Of a stretch of 64,000 nucleotides of DNA, positions 59,559 to 64,000 are shown piece by piece. The number at the start of each line of letters is the position of its first letter. The first letter of the stretch is position 1. The notes under the pieces were generated by a model. It saw only the letters and a program-made list of their open reading frames with translations, did not search any database and had not been told where the DNA came from. The DNA is taken from contig NZ_CP104307.1 in assembly GCF_025252405.1 (NCBI RefSeq), positions 2,728,001-2,792,000 of the forward strand. Direction: 5' to 3'. Origin of the DNA: Flavobacterium sp. TR2 (GTDB lineage: Bacteria > Bacteroidota > Bacteroidia > Flavobacteriales > Flavobacteriaceae). Position numbers and translations under genes: made by a program.

Positions 59559-62225
59559 TTAAAAATTAAATCCAAGTCTTGCATAGTAGTAAGCTCCGCT
59601 GAAACCCATTTGAACGGCATCCCAATAACCTCCAGCTTCTGTGTTTCCTTGTTCGTCTTGTTTGGTTGGGTATACATTAAATAAGTTGTTGCTTCCTAGA
59701 GTTAATTTTAAGCTTTTTGTAAACTGATATCCAAAAGTTAAATCAGTAATTAATCTTGGATTGTAAACATCGTCCTCGTCAGCATAATCAACCAAAACTA
59801 CTTTGCTGAAACGAGTAAAAGCTAGTCCAGCATCAAATTTGTTTTTAGCATATGTTAGGTTTAAGCCAAATTTATTGTCCGGAGCAGAAGCCAATAAGAA
59901 TGCTTTTTCGCGTTTTCCAAAGAAAGTAGCTTCATCAAGAGTGCCATTTTTCACTTTGTCGATTTTCATATCATTAATATTACCGACTAAAGTTGCTCCA
60001 AACTGTCCAAAATCAAAATTTTTCTTCCAAGAAAAAACTAAATCCAAACCGTGTGTGCTTGTGTCAACTCCATTCACAAAAAATTGAGCTTCAGAAACTC
60101 CTAGATTTAAAGAACTTGCGTCAAAATATCCTGTCAAAACGATACGATCTTTCACTTTAATGTAATAGCCATCAATTGTAGCTGTAAAATTTCCAAATGA
60201 AGCTGTCAAGCCAAGAGAAGCATTTACCGCTTTTTCTTCATTTAATTTATTAATTCCAAAAGCTCTTGTAACCTCGCTATCATTTGGAGCCAGTAAAACT
60301 TCTGTTGCACCGCTTGCATTAAAGTTGGTAAAACGCAAATTATAATAAATCTGAGCTAAAGATGGTGCACGAAAACCCGTACTGATTGATCCTCTTGCAT
60401 TAATATGATCTGTAATTTTAAGTCTTGAAGCTAATTTTCCGTTAATAGTGCTTCCAAAATCACTGTAATTTTCAAAACGAACTGCACCGCTTACCATTAA
60501 AGCTTCTGTAATATCCAATTCTCCATCAGCATAAAGAGAAAAGTTCGTACGGCTTTTATTTACTTCGTTGGCAGGACTGTATCCAGGAAAACCTTGCGAG
60601 CCTCCAGGTCTTGGAATTGTTGGTGAAGAATTTGGATCTGTAGGATCATAATCAGGGTTAGGAACTGTCGGCGGACTTTGTGTTGTTGGGTCTGTAATAG
60701 GTTTTCCGTTAGTGTCGTAAGTTGCGTATGAACCTTCCTCGCCAGCAAAAATTTCAAATTTTTCTACTCTGAATTCTGTTCCAAAGGCTATATTGAAGCC
60801 TTTAAGAACACTGTCGTAGTTTTTTGAAATGTCTAAATTTGTAGTGTTTTGAAGTAAACTGTGGCCTCCTGCATCAAATTCGTGTGGAGATTTTTCTTCA
60901 AGAGAGGCGTTTATGGTTCCTTTAATATCGTATTGAAATTTATTCTTACCGAAAGTATTGCTAAAATCCCATTTCCAGCCTCCAGAAGATTCTGTTCTAA
61001 TTCCGGCAGCAATCGAATTGTCATTGATTTTAGAAGTAATTCTCGGAGTATAACCGCCTGGATAAACTGATTCTACAACTCTTTCTCCGTCATTTCTGGT
61101 AAAAGCGTAGGCATCTGTGTCTCTGAAATTACTTCCGCCAAAAGCATAAAATTCTGTTTTATCGGCAAGAGGAATTGCTAAATTGGCGAATAAGTTAACA
61201 CCTGTCATTTCAGCATCACCAAAACCTTTTCTGAAATCGTAAGCAGGTCTTAGTGTTTTATTTTTGTTTAAAAATTCTCCCGTAACGTTTACGTAGCCAC
61301 CTTTAGAACCAATTCCGGTTCCGTAGTTTGCAGCAACTCGTACAGAGCCTCCATCAAAATCCTGATCTTTTCCGTACGAATTTCCATTTCCGTTTTGATC
61401 AAGTCTAAAGCCTTTTGTGTTAGGAGTTCCAGGCAAGAAATCGCCCTTTGCATGCGTATTGAAAACACCATAAGTAATAGACCCCGTTAGTTCGTCAACA
61501 ACGTCATTTGTTACAATATTAATAACTCCTGCAATCGCATCAGACCCATATTGAGCAGAAGCGCCATCACGCAGAATTTCAATTCTTTTAATAGATGCTG
61601 CTGGAATCGCATTCAAATCTGTTCCTGTGTTCCCACGCCCGCGAGTCCCAAATAAATTGATTAGAGAAGATTGATGTCTTCTTTTTCCATTAATCAAAAC
61701 TAAAGTCTGATCTGGCCCCATACCTCTCAAAGAAGCTGGATCGACGTGGTCGGCACCATCAGATCCTGATTGTTTATTTGCGTTAAATGAAGGAGCTACA
61801 TATTGCAGCAGCTGATTAATTTCGATTTTTCCACTTTGTGTAGTAACGTCTTTTACGTTAATTACATCAATAGGAACTGCCGAATTTACAACCGTTCGTT
61901 TCGCATTTCTGGAACCTACGACAACGACATCATTTAAAATCTGGCCATCATTTTCGCTTAAAACAATGGCCATTTTATCTCCAGAAGCTGCTTTTTCGAC
62001 TGTTGTAAATCCTACATAGCTAAAAACTAAAGTTGCTCCTTCTTTTACTTTTATTCTAAAGTTGCCTTCAAAATCGGTAGAAACACCATTTGATGTCCCT
62101 TTTTCGACAATATTTACACCCGGGAGCGGTGCGCCAGTCTTGTCTTTTACAATACCCGAGACCTCCTTTTGTGCAAAGATAAATGCTGAATTCAGCAGAA
62201 ATAATAATAATGCAATCTTTTTCAT
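59559..62225 (-). CDS. TonB-dependent outer-membrane receptor with CarboxypepD_reg N-domain
   Basis: This 888-residue receptor imports a ligand across the outer membrane using the TonB proton-motive force. It has a signal peptide (SAFIFAQ), then a CarboxypepD_reg-like domain (GIVKDKTGAPLPGVNIVEKGTSNGVSTDFEGNF), then a plug domain (RNAKRTVVNSAVPIDVINVKDV, LRGMGPDQTLVLINGKRRH, IEILRDGASAQYGSDAIAGVINIVT) and a 22-strand barrel ending in aromatic FSGAYYYARLGFNF. No SusD is adjacent, so it is not a SusC pair. The barrel loop at about 495-545 is Pro/Thr-rich (TTQSPPTVPNPDYDPTDPNS). The ligand is unknown. Confidence 0.95.
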   Translation of the reverse strand: MKKIALLLFLLNSAFIFAQKEVSGIVKDKTGAPLPGVNIVEKGTSNGVSTDFEGNFRIKVKEGATLVFSYVGFTTVEKAASGDKMAIVLSENDGQILNDVVVVGSRNAKRTVVNSAVPIDVINVKDVTTQSGKIEINQLLQYVAPSFNANKQSGSDGADHVDPASLRGMGPDQTLVLINGKRRHQSSLINLFGTRGRGNTGTDLNAIPAASIKRIEILRDGASAQYGSDAIAGVINIVTNDVVDELTGSITYGVFNTHAKGDFLPGTPNTKGFRLDQNGNGNSYGKDQDFDGGSVRVAANYGTGIGSKGGYVNVTGEFLNKNKTLRPAYDFRKGFGDAEMTGVNLFANLAIPLADKTEFYAFGGSNFRDTDAYAFTRNDGERVVESVYPGGYTPRITSKINDNSIAAGIRTESSGGWKWDFSNTFGKNKFQYDIKGTINASLEEKSPHEFDAGGHSLLQNTTNLDISKNYDSVLKGFNIAFGTEFRVEKFEIFAGEEGSYATYDTNGKPITDPTTQSPPTVPNPDYDPTDPNSSPTIPRPGGSQGFPGYSPANEVNKSRTNFSLYADGELDITEALMVSGAVRFENYSDFGSTINGKLASRLKITDHINARGSISTGFRAPSLAQIYYNLRFTNFNASGATEVLLAPNDSEVTRAFGINKLNEEKAVNASLGLTASFGNFTATIDGYYIKVKDRIVLTGYFDASSLNLGVSEAQFFVNGVDTSTHGLDLVFSWKKNFDFGQFGATLVGNINDMKIDKVKNGTLDEATFFGKREKAFLLASAPDNKFGLNLTYAKNKFDAGLAFTRFSKVVLVDYADEDDVYNPRLITDLTFGYQFTKSLKLTLGSNNLFNVYPTKQDEQGNTEAGGYWDAVQMGFSGAYYYARLGFNF

Positions 62226-62381
62226 GTTAAAATGGTTTTTTTGGTTTTGTTTTTTTGTTTATCGGTTTTATAAAAGTAGTCTTTTTTAACAAAATATTAG
62301 TAGGATGTTTAAAAAAATCATTGTGTATGTCAAAAATTATATTATTAGACATTTTTACTTCGTGCAAGAGCTATTAAATCT

Positions 62382-62389
62382 TATATTTG
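62382..62389 (+). promoter_or_regulatory. promoter -7 box for ychF
   Basis: TATATTTG matches TAnnTTTG and lies 133 bases before the ychF start. No good -33 TTG was found at the usual distance, so it is tentative. Confidence 0.35.
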
Positions 62390-62522
62390 CAAAATTTTAA
62401 TGCTAAAAAATATTATTTTGGCATAAAATCGGAAATACAGATAAATCATAAAGCACTAAAAAACAATCTTTAGTGTTTGAGGTCTGAAAAAAAAGACCCA
62501 ACAAATAAATAGAAACAAACAG

Positions 62523-63617
62523 ATGAAAGCAGGAATTGTAGGATTGCCAAATGTTGGAAAATCAACATTATTTAATTGTTTATCTAATGCAAAAGCGCAG
62601 AGTGCAAACTTTCCGTTTTGTACAATCGAACCAAATATTGGTGTTGTAAACGTTCCAGATCCAAGAATCAACAAATTAGAAGAATTGGTAAAGCCAGAGC
62701 GTGTTCAAATGGCAACTGTAGATATCGTAGATATTGCAGGTTTGGTAAAAGGAGCGAGCAAAGGTGAAGGTCTTGGAAATCAGTTTTTAGGAAACATTAG
62801 AGAGTGTAATGCTATTATTCACGTTTTGCGTTGTTTTGACAATGATAATATTGTACACGTTGACGGAAACGTAAACCCAATTCGTGACAAAGAAACAATT
62901 GATATCGAATTGCAGTTAAAAGATTTGGAAACAATCGAAAAACGTTTAGAAAAAGTAAAACGTGCTGCAAAAACTGGAAATAAAGAAGCTCAGGCAGAAG
63001 AAGCTTTATTAAATAGAATTAGAGAAGCTCTTTTACAGGCAAAATCTGCAAGAACAATTGTTCCTCAAAATAATGACGAAGAGGTTTTATTAGAAAGTTT
63101 TCAATTAATTACTGCAAAACCAGTTTTATATGTTTGCAACGTTGATGAAAGTTCTGCAGTAAGCGGAAACAAATATGTTGACCAAGTTCGCGAATTGGTA
63201 AAAGATGAAGATGCTGAAGTGATTGTGCTTTCAGTAGGAGCAGAGGCTGATATTACAGAATTGGAGAGTTACGAAGAGCGTCAGGTTTTCCTTGAAGATA
63301 TGGGATTAGAAGAGCCAGGAGCTTCAGTTTTAATTCGTGCAGCTTACAAATTATTAAAACAGCAGACTTATTTTACAGCTGGTGTAAAAGAAGTTCGCGC
63401 TTGGACAATCAATATTGGAGCAACTGCACCACAAGCTGCTGGAGTTATCCACACTGACTTCGAAAAAGGATTCATTCGTGCTGAGGTAATTTCATATGAA
63501 GATTACGTTCACTACGGTTCTGAGGCAAAAGCAAAAGAAGCTGGAAAATTCAGAGTTGAAGGAAAAGAATACGTGGTAAAAGATGGTGATGTAATGCATT
63601 TCCGTTTTAACGTTTAG
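62523..63617 (+). CDS. ychF: redox-regulated ATPase YchF (Obg-family)
   Basis: This 364-residue Obg-family P-loop protein prefers ATP and interacts with ribosomes. G1 is GIVGLPNVGKSTLFNCLSN, followed by NFPFCTIEPN (switch region), DIAGLVKGASKGEGLGNQFL (G3) and KPVLYVCNVDE (the altered NxxE G4 motif of YchF). A coiled-coil helical region follows at about 130-185, and a TGS domain ends with FRVEGKEYVVKDGDVMHFRFNV. The length is normal. It has its own promoter region and terminator. Confidence 0.97.
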   Translation: MKAGIVGLPNVGKSTLFNCLSNAKAQSANFPFCTIEPNIGVVNVPDPRINKLEELVKPERVQMATVDIVDIAGLVKGASKGEGLGNQFLGNIRECNAIIHVLRCFDNDNIVHVDGNVNPIRDKETIDIELQLKDLETIEKRLEKVKRAAKTGNKEAQAEEALLNRIREALLQAKSARTIVPQNNDEEVLLESFQLITAKPVLYVCNVDESSAVSGNKYVDQVRELVKDEDAEVIVLSVGAEADITELESYEERQVFLEDMGLEEPGASVLIRAAYKLLKQQTYFTAGVKEVRAWTINIGATAPQAAGVIHTDFEKGFIRAEVISYEDYVHYGSEAKAKEAGKFRVEGKEYVVKDGDVMHFRFNV

Positions 63618-63655
63618 TCTTTTTCGAAAGATACTAGAAGAAAGATGATAGACTA

Positions 63656-63687
63656 AACTGCTGGAGAGATTCAGCAGTTTTTTTATG
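63656..63687 (+). terminator. terminator after ychF
   Basis: AAACTGCTG / CAGCAGTTT stem followed by a T run, 38 bases after the stop. Confidence 0.85.
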
Positions 63688-63712
63688 CCTAAAAATGAAT
63701 AATCGCAAAGTT

Positions 63713-63870
63713 TGTTAGGCCGAGCGGAGACGAAGCCTTTTGTTTCTGAATCAGGTAATTAGATAAAGCCTCGTTTTGTCAGGCTGAGCGGAGTCGAAGC
63801 CCCCGTAAAGAGAATCGCCAATCTTTGACGAGTTCCGTGCCTGTCCTTCGACTCCGCTCAGGATGACAAT
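63713..63870. repeat. REP-like palindromic repeat cluster
   Basis: Units of the GGCTGAGCGGAGTCGAAGCC family in both orientations, with CCTTCGACTCCGCTCAGG at 63843-63862. The 63871-64000 remainder holds no gene; it is AT-rich sequence running to the window end. Confidence 0.75.
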
Positions 63871-64000
63871 CCTTAATAAAAAATCCGTTCAAATCTGCAT
63901 CTTCGCGAAAGCGAATCCGTAAAATCTGCGGGCTATTTTCAGCAAGTAAAATTTTTGGCTTAAAAATTGGTTACAGAAAAATCAACCAATTACTAATCTA

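Noticed and set aside
59559..62225. SusC-type call for the TonB receptor
   Set aside because: There is no adjacent SusD-like lipoprotein, and the plug and barrel are of the general TonB receptor type.

Overview
The window is AT-rich chromosomal DNA from a Bacteroidota bacterium, most likely Flavobacterium or a close relative. The evidence is TAnnTTTG-type promoters, ECF sigma factors, a CarboxypepD_reg-like TonB receptor, BatA, DUF3810, DUF4268, DUF4834, DUF6146 and DUF6787 families, N-terminal lipoboxes, and many hairpin-type intergenic repeats. I see no rRNA, tRNA, insertion sequence, prophage or CRISPR array. Almost all of it reads as core or housekeeping chromosome.

Layout. 1-12 kb: a nitronate monooxygenase cut by the window edge, small conserved proteins, a CoA-type Nudix hydrolase, a PlsC-like acyltransferase, an ECF sigma factor with its membrane partner, a DUF3810 zincin-like membrane protein, PepD, a DEAD-box helicase with an RG-rich tail, an RdgB-type NTP pyrophosphatase and a frameshifted DUF2809 gene. 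12-22 kb: a GH88 unsaturated-glucuronyl hydrolase, two paralogous lipoproteins, a membrane-anchored glutamate-synthase-like protein, a NYN/LOTUS protein, an Rrf2 regulator with azurin, and an alpha-oxoamine synthase likely to start sphingolipid or sulfonolipid synthesis. 22-30 kb: a surface-glycan-like run (DUF4834, YfhO, glycosyltransferase, flippase) and an MscS channel. 30-42 kb: UvrA, an ECF sigma factor with a 47-residue ORF behind it, a TPR protein, an endonuclease III without its iron-sulfur cysteines, Bcp, a conserved unknown, and an MBL-fold phosphodiesterase.

42-64 kb: a HigB/HigA-type toxin-antitoxin pair; a BatA / dihydroorotase-like / membrane protein / esterase operon; a lactonase; an RhlE-like helicase; TIGR02757; a LolD-like ABC ATPase; small membrane proteins; SerA and SerC; a LuxC-type acyl-CoA reductase divergent from a 2[4Fe-4S] ferredoxin; a TonB receptor; and YchF.

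The most unusual items are these. The LolD-like ATPase carries a roughly 70-residue insertion with two predicted membrane helices between Walker A and the Q-loop. Two distant intergenic elements share one covarying stem plan. The dihydroorotase homologue has lost its HxH metal site, and the endonuclease III has no cluster cysteines. I did not find a large undescribed multi-gene system; the ABC protein and the structured elements are the best candidates for something new.
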